This document shows positions 6,466 to 11,405 of a stretch of DNA of 11,405 bases, in pieces. A program made the position numbers and the translations under genes. The first letter of the stretch is position 1, and each line of letters opens with the position of its first letter. Source of the DNA: Anaerolineales bacterium Chloro_02 (GTDB lineage: Bacteria; Chloroflexota; Anaerolineae; Anaerolineales; Anaerolineaceae); contig LUZV01000190.1 of the NCBI GenBank assembly GCA_001603765.1, forward strand, positions 1-11,405, read 5' to 3'. The notes beneath the pieces were generated by a model. It saw only the letters and a list, made by a program, of their open reading frames with translations. It did no database searches and was not told the DNA's origin.

Positions 6466-6887
6466 GAACCTTCTCCTAAATTCTCTCGGGCAACAATTTT
6501 GGTTTTGAAGCCCAATTTATAACGTGCCCGGATCAGCGCTTTTACAGCGGAATCGGCATCAGTGCCGCCGACCTCAAATAAAATCCGACCGGGGCGAATC
6601 ACTGCCACCCAATGGTCCACAGCGCCCTTACCCTTACCCATACGGGTTTCGGCTGCGCGCTTGGTATAAGGCTTGTCAGGAAAAACACGGACCCAGATTT
6701 TGCCGCGGCGCTTAAGCTCGTGCACAATGGCGCGGCGAGCAGCCTCGATCTGGCGAGCGGTCATATAACCACAGTCCAGTGCCTTCAATCCATAATCACC
6801 GAAGTTCACGTCCACACCGCGCGAAGCTTTTCCCTTCATGCGGCCGCGCATCTGCTTGCGGTACTTTACTCTCTTTGGCATCAACAT
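6462..6887 (-). CDS. rplP: 50S ribosomal protein L16 (uL16)
   Basis: L16 lies near the A-site tRNA elbow and completes the functional core of the large subunit. The 141-residue product has the N-terminus MLMPKRVKYRKQMRGRMKG, very like the Gram-positive form, and the conserved region with KIWVRVFPDKPYTKRAAETR (63-82), MGKGKGAVDHWVAVIRPGRI (83-102) and LFEVGG. I chose the ATG at 6887 because GAGG lies 9 bases upstream and family members usually begin ML-PKR. A second ATG two codons on is possible. It sits 28 bases after rpsC. Confidence 0.98.
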   Translation of the reverse strand: MLMPKRVKYRKQMRGRMKGKASRGVDVNFGDYGLKALDCGYMTARQIEAARRAIVHELKRRGKIWVRVFPDKPYTKRAAETRMGKGKGAVDHWVAVIRPGRILFEVGGTDADSAVKALIRARYKLGFKTKIVARENLGEGS

Positions 6888-6915
6888 AATTTACGTCCTC
6901 ACTCGTTCCGAATCA

Positions 6916-7593
6916 TTACTCGCTGATATAGACACCTTCGGTGGTCTCAACCTTTTCTTCAGGTTGGTTCATGACGATGCCGTTATAAATCCACACTTTG
7001 ATGCCAATTTGACCAAAAGTGGTCTTGGCGGAAGCGCGGGCGAAGTCAATATCTGCGCGCAACGTTTGCAGCGGCACGCGCCCTTCACGCAGAGTCACAC
7101 GGCGAGCCATTTCAGCGCCAGATAAACGTCCGGAAACCGAAATTTTAATCCCGCCCGCGCCCTGGCGCAGAGCCTGTTGGATAGCGCGCTTCATCGCGCG
7201 GCGGTAGCTGATACGGCGCTCTAACTGACCGGCAATGTTCGTTGCCACCAAGTACGCGTCTGTATCCGCGGATTTGATCTCTTTTACTTCCAGATCAATC
7301 TTCTTGCCTGTTAGCGCTTCCAGCTGCTGGCGCAGAATTTTCACACTCTCGCCCTTGCGCCCGATTAAAATACCGGGTTTGGCGGTGTGCAGGGTGACCT
7401 TCACCTTGCCTGGATAACGTTCGATTTCGATCGTGGAAACACCAGCGCGTTCAGCTTCTTTCTTCACCATCTTGCGGATTTCAATATCCTGATGCAGTTG
7501 ATCGGTGTAGTCTTTGCCTTCAGCGTACCAGCGCCCTAACCAGGGTTTGTTGATCCCCAGACGAAATCCGATTGGATGTACTTTACGACCCAT
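6916..7593 (-). CDS. rpsC: 30S ribosomal protein S3 (uS3)
   Basis: S3 forms part of the mRNA entry channel in the small-subunit head and, with S4 and S5, helps unwind mRNA. The 225-residue product begins MGRKVHPIGFRLGI, the classic start, and contains a type II KH domain with the GxxG loop GRKG at 78-81. The C-terminal domain includes GGIKISVSGRLSGAEMARR, the family signature region. The C-terminus is short and mildly acidic (ending EGVYISE), and there is no long extension as in some actinobacteria or mollicutes. GGAG lies 7-8 bases before the ATG, which follows rplV after 16 bases. Confidence 0.98.
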   Translation of the reverse strand: MGRKVHPIGFRLGINKPWLGRWYAEGKDYTDQLHQDIEIRKMVKKEAERAGVSTIEIERYPGKVKVTLHTAKPGILIGRKGESVKILRQQLEALTGKKIDLEVKEIKSADTDAYLVATNIAGQLERRISYRRAMKRAIQQALRQGAGGIKISVSGRLSGAEMARRVTLREGRVPLQTLRADIDFARASAKTTFGQIGIKVWIYNGIVMNQPEEKVETTEGVYISE

Positions 7594-7609
7594 ATCTCAC
7601 TCCTTACCT

Positions 7610-7951
7610 TTACTCGATCTCGCGTAATACAACGGTCACATGCGAACGGCGCTTCAGCAAAGGCTTAAAACGTCCGCGGGCACCAAACCTGCGCCATTTG
7701 CGGGTTTGAGCTTCGTCTGCGAAGATCTTGTAGACAACGAGGTCATCGCGGCTGACGCCGAAGTTCTCTTCAGCATTCGACATAGCCGAATAAATCAGCT
7801 TATGAACGGGTCGAGCTGCCTTGTTTGGGGTCAGGCTCAAAGTGTTCAACGCGTCAACTACTTTCTTACCGCGCACCAGGTTGATCACCAGGCGGGTTTT
7901 CTGAGCGGATTCAGCAAAGTCGGAGAGTTTTGCAGTTATTTCGTGTGCCAT
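7610..7951 (-). CDS. rplV: 50S ribosomal protein L22 (uL22)
   Basis: L22 lines the peptide exit tunnel with its long beta-hairpin and is where some macrolide resistance mutations and nascent-peptide stalling contacts occur. The 113-residue product has the helical core (AKLSDFAESAQKTRLVINLV, 7-26; then RGKKVVDALNTLSLTPNKAA) and the hairpin region near 80-105 with RRFGARGRFKPLLKRRSH. The length is typical and there is no insertion in the hairpin. The ATG lies 3 bases after the rpsS stop, with its Shine-Dalgarno (GGAAGGT) inside the end of rpsS, so translation is probably coupled. Confidence 0.98.
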   Translation of the reverse strand: MAHEITAKLSDFAESAQKTRLVINLVRGKKVVDALNTLSLTPNKAARPVHKLIYSAMSNAEENFGVSRDDLVVYKIFADEAQTRKWRRFGARGRFKPLLKRRSHVTVVLREIE

Positions 7952-7954
7952 CCT

Positions 7955-8224
7955 CTACCTTCCCTTTTCAGAAACATGACCGCGGAACCAACGGGTTGGG
8001 GCGAATTCGCCCAGCCGATGACCAACCATGTTCTCGGTTACATAGATCGGAACGTGACGGCGACCGTCATGCACCGCAATCGTATGCCCCACCATTTGGG
8101 GGAAGATTGTGCTGGCACGGCTCCAAGTCCGGAGGACTTTCTTTTCGCCTTTTTCGTTCATCTCTTCAATTCTTTTCAACAGTTTCGGGTCAACGAATGG
8201 CCCTTTTTTCAATGATCGCGACAT
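7955..8224 (-). CDS. rpsS: 30S ribosomal protein S19 (uS19)
   Basis: S19 is a small-subunit head protein that pairs with S13 and contacts A-site tRNA. The 89-residue product begins MSRSLKKGPFVD, contains TWSRASTIFPQMVGHTIAVH (33-52) and the signature GHRLGEFAPTRWFRGH (68-83), and ends KGR. All are textbook features and the length is normal. GGAAG lies 6-8 bases before the ATG. It follows rplB after 28 bases. Confidence 0.98.
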   Translation of the reverse strand: MSRSLKKGPFVDPKLLKRIEEMNEKGEKKVLRTWSRASTIFPQMVGHTIAVHDGRRHVPIYVTENMVGHRLGEFAPTRWFRGHVSEKGR

Positions 8225-8252
8225 CTTAGCTTCCTTTTCTGTCTCTCAACCA

Positions 8253-9092
8253 CTACTTGCGCTTTGCCTTGGAGCGGTGGCGAAGAATCATGTCATCCGT
8301 GCGCTTGTTGGTGCGCGTCTTATAACCAAGAGTTGGCTTGCCCCATGGGGTCTTAGGACCGGGCATACCAATTGAGGTGCGACCCTCACCACCACCATGC
8401 GGATGGTCCCTCGGGGACATCGCGGTACCGCGAACTTCAGGGCGAAGACCCATATGGCGCGCGCGTCCAGCTTTGCCGAGCTTAATGTTGGAGTGCTCAA
8501 CGTTGCCAACCTGGCCGATTGACGCCGTGCATTCCTGCAGCACCAGGCGAACCTCACCTGAGGGCATACGCACATGGGCATATTTCCCTTCCTTCGCCAG
8601 CAATTGGGCGGAGGTGCCTGCCGAACGCCCGATCTGCGCGCCCTTGCCAGGGTGCAATTCGATCGCGTGAATCGTGGTACCGACCGGGATATTCGCCAGA
8701 GGTAAGTTGTTGCCAGGGCGGATCTCAGCGGTGGGACCAGATAACAGCGAATCGCCAACTTTGACTCCGATTGGAGCAATGATGTAGCGCTTTTCGCCGT
8801 CAGCGTAGGTCAACAACGCCAGGCGGGCTGTGCGGTTGGGATCATACTCAATCGCGCTGACCTTGGCGGGAATATTATTCTTCTCGCGCTTAAAATCCAC
8901 CAGGCGGATTTGCCGGCGTGAACCGCCGCCGCGATGGCGCACAGTCACACGACCCATCGAGTTGCGGCCAGCGCGCTGTTTCTTGACAACGATCAAGCTG
9001 CGCTCGGGGCGGGTTTTGGTAATTTCTTCGAACGTATAGCTGGTCTTATGCCGCTGACCGTTCGTCTTGGGTTTATAAATCTTGACTGCCAT
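8253..9092 (-). CDS. rplB: 50S ribosomal protein L2 (uL2)
   Basis: L2 is needed for subunit association and for the peptidyl-transferase centre. The 279-residue product has the N-terminal part with TSYTFEEIT and RGGGSRR (54-60), the OB-fold and SH3-like core, and the C-terminal signature SPRDHPHGGGEGR (226-238). The histidine at 230 corresponds to the conserved His of the family implicated near the active site. The C-terminus (RHRSKAKRK) is basic, as expected. The ATG overlaps the rplW stop by one base (TAATG), and GGAG lies 7 bases upstream at the end of rplW. Length is normal. Confidence 0.98.
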   Translation of the reverse strand: MAVKIYKPKTNGQRHKTSYTFEEITKTRPERSLIVVKKQRAGRNSMGRVTVRHRGGGSRRQIRLVDFKREKNNIPAKVSAIEYDPNRTARLALLTYADGEKRYIIAPIGVKVGDSLLSGPTAEIRPGNNLPLANIPVGTTIHAIELHPGKGAQIGRSAGTSAQLLAKEGKYAHVRMPSGEVRLVLQECTASIGQVGNVEHSNIKLGKAGRARHMGLRPEVRGTAMSPRDHPHGGGEGRTSIGMPGPKTPWGKPTLGYKTRTNKRTDDMILRHRSKAKRK

Positions 9093-9397
9093 TAGTCCAC
9101 TCCTTCAAACACAGGAATGCTCTCCCCTGGTTTCAGGGTCACGATGGCTTTTTTGTAGCCACTCGAGCGCTGCACCAGACGGCGGGTCCGCGAGTTGCGG
9201 TGAGCCTTGGCGGGGAGGTTGATGATATTGACACGCTCCACGTTGACATCAAAAGCGGTTTCTACGGCTGTTTTAACCTGTTCGCGAGTAGCAAAAGACG
9301 CCACTTCGAAAACATATTGGTTAAGCTTGCTAGCCATGTAATTCGACTTTTCGGTCACAACTGGGCGTCGCAGGATATCAAAGACGGTAGTACTCAT
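9092..9397 (-). CDS. rplW: 50S ribosomal protein L23 (uL23)
   Basis: L23 lies at the peptide tunnel exit and is the docking site of trigger factor and the signal recognition particle. The 101-residue product begins MSTTVFDILRRPVVTEKSN. Glu16 in VVTEKS aligns by eye with the conserved exposed glutamate used for trigger factor docking in Escherichia coli. The loop RNSRTRRLVQRSSGYKKA (68-85) and the ending strand VTLKPGES are typical. AAGGTGA lies 5 bases before the ATG, and the gene follows rplD after 14 bases. The stop overlaps the rplB start. Confidence 0.97.
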   Translation of the reverse strand: MSTTVFDILRRPVVTEKSNYMASKLNQYVFEVASFATREQVKTAVETAFDVNVERVNIINLPAKAHRNSRTRRLVQRSSGYKKAIVTLKPGESIPVFEGVD

Positions 9398-9411
9398 TCT
9401 GCTTCACCTTC

Positions 9412-10041
9412 CTATCCCAAATAACTCTTGATCACGTCGAGTGAAGCAAGGGGGATGATGACTTTCTCACAAGTGAACAGATCGCGGACGTTCAGGTAAT
9501 TTGCCTGTAACAATTTGGCGTCTGCCAGATTGCGCCCGGATTTGATCAGGTTTGTGTAATTTTCGCTTTTATCGGGGACCAACACCAGCTTGCGAGCCGA
9601 CCCAGCCAGAGCGGAAAGCGCCTTGGCAAGATCTGCACTGCGAGGAGCTTCCAGGCTGAGTGAATCGACCATAATGATCTTCTCAGCATTGACAGTCACG
9701 GTCAGCGCGCTGCGCAGAGCCGCGCGGCGCATCTTGCGGGGCATAGCCTGGGTATAGTCGCGCGGTTTTGGGGTGTGGATGCGACCGCCGCCTACCGACT
9801 GCGCGGAGATCATGCTGCCGCGTCGGGCGCGCCCGGTACCCTTCTGCTTCCAGGGTTTGGCGCCGCCACCGCGAACCTCGCCGCGGCGTTTGGTGTTGTG
9901 AGTGCCCAGGCGGGCATTCGCCATCTGGCGCTGATAAGCCTGGTGCATCAGATCCACATTCACTTTGGCTGCAAAAATCTCATCGGGCAGTTCAACAGTA
10001 TCCGATTTTTCGCCTTTTAAGTTATAAACATCAACTTTCAT
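9412..10041 (-). CDS. rplD: 50S ribosomal protein L4 (uL4)
   Basis: L4 helps form the constriction of the peptide exit tunnel. In Escherichia coli it also represses its own S10 operon by binding the leader. The 209-residue product shows the N-terminal MKVDVYNLKGEK strand. The long positively charged tunnel loop spans residues about 45-95, with RRGEVRGGGAKPWKQKGTGR (52-71) and RRGS (73-76). The C-terminal Rossmann-like domain follows. I chose the ATG at 10041: GGAGAAAG lies about 9 bases upstream and the protein then begins like its relatives. An in-frame ATG at 10056 would add MEKAI but has no good ribosome-binding site. It lies 30 bases after rplC. Confidence 0.97.
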   Translation of the reverse strand: MKVDVYNLKGEKSDTVELPDEIFAAKVNVDLMHQAYQRQMANARLGTHNTKRRGEVRGGGAKPWKQKGTGRARRGSMISAQSVGGGRIHTPKPRDYTQAMPRKMRRAALRSALTVTVNAEKIIMVDSLSLEAPRSADLAKALSALAGSARKLVLVPDKSENYTNLIKSGRNLADAKLLQANYLNVRDLFTCEKVIIPLASLDVIKSYLG

Positions 10042-10071
10042 GATAGCTTTCTCCATTCAACCACAAGCCGT

Positions 10072-10704
10072 TTACTGCTTGCGTGCCTCTTTGATTACCA
10101 CAGTCCCGCCCTTGGCGCCGGGCACTGAGCCCTGAACCGCGATCAGATTGCGCTCTGGATCAACCATCGCAACACGGATATGCGAAGAAGTGACCTGAAC
10201 ATTGCCCATTTGTCCAGGGCGGCGCTTGCCTTTGAACACGCGCCCGGGCGTGGTGCCCGAACCGGAAGAACCGGGGGAACGCTGACGATCAGACTGACCG
10301 TGGGTCATAGGTCCGCCGCCAAAGCCGTGCCGTTTCATCGCGCCCGCGAAGCCCTTACCCTTCGATGTGCCAATTACGTCCACATATTCGCCTTCAGCGA
10401 ACACAGAGGCGTTCAACTCGTCGCCTGGGTTAATACCATCTAATTTCTTAGTGCGGAATTCCCTCAACACGCGAACGGGAGGGAGGTTGTTCGTCTTGAG
10501 GTGCCCCAATTGAGCCTTGCTCAGACGCTTGGGTTTCACTTCTCCGAATGCCAGCTGCACGGCGCTATAGCCGTCGGTTTCAGCTGTCTTGATCTGAGAA
10601 ACAAAACAAGGCCCAGCTTCGATAAGCGTCACGGGTAAAGCGCGCCCGCTTTCATCGAAGATCTGGGTCATACCGATCTTTCTTCCAATAAGCCCTTTTA
10701 ACAT
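10072..10704 (-). CDS. rplC: 50S ribosomal protein L3 (uL3), first gene of this operon
   Basis: L3 is one of the first proteins to bind 23S rRNA and reaches into the peptidyl-transferase region. The 210-residue product begins MLKGLIGRKIGMTQIFDESG and contains the signature region IGTSKGKGFAGAMKRHGFGG (111-130). The long extension toward the active site follows at about 133-166 (MTHGQSDRQRSPGSS and RVFKGKRRPGQMG). The ATG at 10704 has AGGAG 6 bases upstream. The frame stays open to a TTG at 10749, but that would give an unlike N-terminus, so I reject it. In most bacteria rpsJ (S10) precedes this gene. Here rplC is the first gene behind the leader. Confidence 0.98.
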   Translation of the reverse strand: MLKGLIGRKIGMTQIFDESGRALPVTLIEAGPCFVSQIKTAETDGYSAVQLAFGEVKPKRLSKAQLGHLKTNNLPPVRVLREFRTKKLDGINPGDELNASVFAEGEYVDVIGTSKGKGFAGAMKRHGFGGGPMTHGQSDRQRSPGSSGSGTTPGRVFKGKRRPGQMGNVQVTSSHIRVAMVDPERNLIAVQGSVPGAKGGTVVIKEARKQ

Positions 10705-10856
10705 ACTATTCTCCTGTTTAGTATTCTGCGAGACTGTCAGCCTGGGCAAGCTGCATCATCTCCGCACAATTCAGTCAATGATCCCTGTGTAGCCATCTGC
10801 CCACGCGGGAAGCATTCTTAAATTGTCACACAAATATAACTACCTCTGAAGGTAGC
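10705..10856 (-). promoter_or_regulatory. Untranslated leader of the ribosomal-protein operon
   Basis: About 150 bases separate the predicted transcription start (near 10856) from the rplC ATG. Near the predicted 5' end is a perfect 6-bp hairpin CTACCT-TCAG-AGGTAG (10840-10855), extendable by two G-U pairs. Further down is a weaker 5-bp hairpin near 10735-10750. A short open frame, MMQLAQADSLAEY, at 10718-10759 has GGAG directly upstream and stops 13 bases before rplC. I see no intrinsic attenuator (GC-stem followed by U-tract). The leader may carry feedback control by a ribosomal protein such as L4, as is known for Escherichia coli, but no known binding motif was recognised. Confidence 0.4.
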
Positions 10857-10868
10857 CGTTCAAATATA
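10831..10868 (-). repeat. Direct repeat TATATTTG, 30 bases apart
   Basis: The minus-strand octamer TATATTTG occurs at 10861-10868 and again at 10831-10838. The first contains the candidate -10. The second could be a second -10 with a TTGAAC -35-like element (10858-10863), but the spacing of 19 bases is long. It may be chance or a tandem promoter. Confidence 0.4.
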
Positions 10869-10891
10869 TCACAGCCCTGCTTCGCGCGCAA
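10863..10891 (-). promoter_or_regulatory. Candidate sigma-70-type promoter for the operon
   Basis: Reading on the minus strand, a -35-like TTGCGC (10886-10891) is followed by exactly 17 bases and then the -10 element TATATT (10863-10868). An extended -10 TG lies just before it (TGA at 10869-10871). The -10 matches consensus at 5 of 6 positions and the -35 at 3 of 6. The likely start site is near 10856. It is the best promoter in the intergenic region and is correctly oriented for rplC. It has not been tested. Confidence 0.55.
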
Positions 10892-11054
10892 GGGCAATTT
10901 TGTAATTTCCTTGGAATCTGAAACGAATCTGGTCAATCCCGATCCTTCTGATTTCAACGAGCGGCGGATATTTTATCATAAACCCATCAGAAAAGAGTCA
11001 GGAAACCAACTCGTTGGAGCAATTTAGCCTTTATGCTCAACCTCGCCACTTTAT
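10872..11054. other. Non-coding stretch upstream of the candidate promoter
   Basis: This part of the intergenic region holds no convincing gene. On the plus strand a GAATCTG heptamer is repeated at 10914-10920 and 10925-10931, exactly 11 bases apart and about 60-75 bases upstream of the predicted start site. A 12-base inverted repeat CCAACTCGTTGG lies just left of 11020. A 5-bp dyad (GCCCT/AGGGC, 10874-10895) straddles the candidate -35. None of these matches a regulator site that I recognise. No S10 or tRNA sequence is present. Confidence 0.5.
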
Positions 11055-11076
11055 GAGCGGGCTTTTCCGCCCGCTC
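11055..11076 (-). terminator. GC-rich hairpin after the upstream gene
   Basis: A perfect 8-bp stem GAGCGGGC/GCCCGCTC encloses a 6-base loop. It begins 16 bases after the stop of the partial minus-strand gene, the right place for its terminator. However, the base run after the stem on the minus strand is ATAAAGT, without a U-tract. On the plus strand the stem is followed by the more U-rich TGTTCTATTCT. It could therefore act in either or both directions, or depend on other factors. I assign it to the minus strand by position. Confidence 0.6.
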
Positions 11077-11092
11077 TGTTCTATTCTCAACT

Positions 11093-11405
11093 TTACTTAA
11101 TCACAATTGGCAAATAATTAATATTTGCGTGCGTGGTAAACAAGGTGTTATTGCATGCAGCCCAAACCCCCGAAACATGCTGACCAAATGTGCCTATTTC
11201 TAATGACGGCACCTCGCTGCCGCAAGTGTTCTCGTGGATTTTATATGTATTCGGTCCTACACGGAAAAATATCTGGTTTGTAATTAAATTTGATTCTCCC
11301 CAAGCAACAATCACCACGTCGAAAGCGCTATCAGTTTCCACAACACCGAGTTCCACATCAAACTTAAACGTTGCAGACCCCGAAGAAAGTTCAACTGGGT
11401 CAGTG
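11093..11405 (-). CDS. C-terminal part of an unknown, possibly exported protein
   Basis: An open frame enters from the right edge and stops at 11093, giving 103 C-terminal residues. An in-frame GTG at 11356 is unlikely to be the start because the frame continues through it to the edge. The sequence looks like beta-rich secreted material: alternating hydrophobic strands (FDVVIVAW, NQIFFRVG), many Asn, Thr and Ser, two cysteines (in NTCGSE and AACNN) that could pair, and the ending NYLPIVIK. Codon and base use is more AT-rich than in the ribosomal genes. I do not recognise a family. I have an unverified impression that YLP(I/L)V endings recur in exported proteins of Chloroflexota. The hairpin downstream and the promoter beyond it suggest it is not part of the ribosomal operon. 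Confidence 0.6.
   Translation of the reverse strand, partial: TDPVELSSGSATFKFDVELGVVETDSAFDVVIVAWGESNLITNQIFFRVGPNTYKIHENTCGSEVPSLEIGTFGQHVSGVWAACNNTLFTTHANINYLPIVIK

Noticed and set aside
7640..8215. A 191-codon plus-strand open frame
   Set aside because: It is antisense to rplV and rpsS, which have clear family matches and ribosome-binding sites. The frame reflects codon bias of the opposite strand.
10705..10749. N-terminal extension of L3 from an in-frame TTG
   Set aside because: The ATG at 10704 has a well-placed AGGAG and gives the family's normal start. The upstream codons lie in the leader.
10869..10979. A 36-codon minus-strand open frame upstream of rplC
   Set aside because: No ribosome-binding site precedes it, its stop overlaps the candidate -10, it uses ATA, AGA and AGG codons, and it shows no likeness to S10 or any other family I know.
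1..11092. CRISPR arrays, insertion sequences, tRNA or rRNA genes
   Set aside because: No regularly spaced repeats, transposase-like frames, inverted terminal repeats or RNA gene signatures are seen. The block is densely packed with ribosomal genes.

Overview
This window holds one long block of co-directional ribosomal-protein genes on the minus strand: the S10 operon fused to the spc operon. In transcription order (right to left) the genes are L3, L4, L23, L2, S19, L22, S3, L16, L29, S17, L14, L24, L5, S14, S8, L6, L18, S5, L30, L15, SecY and the first 103 residues of adenylate kinase, which runs off the left edge. Spaces between genes are 30 bases or less. Seven junctions overlap by 1, 4 or 8 bases, and nearly every gene has a clear Shine-Dalgarno sequence. 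I see no internal promoter or terminator, so the block reads as a single transcript of more than 10 kb.

The right-hand end (about 10705-11405) is different. It carries the C-terminal 103 codons of an unrelated, probably exported protein of unknown function, then a strong GC-rich hairpin, then a non-coding stretch with a good candidate promoter (extended -10) and a roughly 150-base leader before rplC. S10 (rpsJ), which normally opens this cluster, is absent: neither the leader nor the rest of the intergenic region encodes it.

The organism is a bacterium with a Gram-positive-style gene order. It has a zinc-ribbon S14, an L16 starting MLMPKR and a SecY-Adk junction. The overall look of SecY and the ribosomal proteins suggests Chloroflexota, perhaps class Anaerolineae. 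That is an impression from sequence appearance, not the result of a search.

The genes supply structural proteins for both ribosomal subunits, the membrane channel used by proteins emerging from the ribosome, and an enzyme of adenine nucleotide balance. Most of the window is ordinary. The unusual parts are two protein tails. S17 carries an extra acidic, helix-like C-terminus of about 45 residues. L24 lacks the usual second half of its family and instead ends in a lysine-rich tail of about 86 residues. The two genes are separated only by rplN. The loss of S10 from the head of the operon and the new leader there are the other points worth attention.
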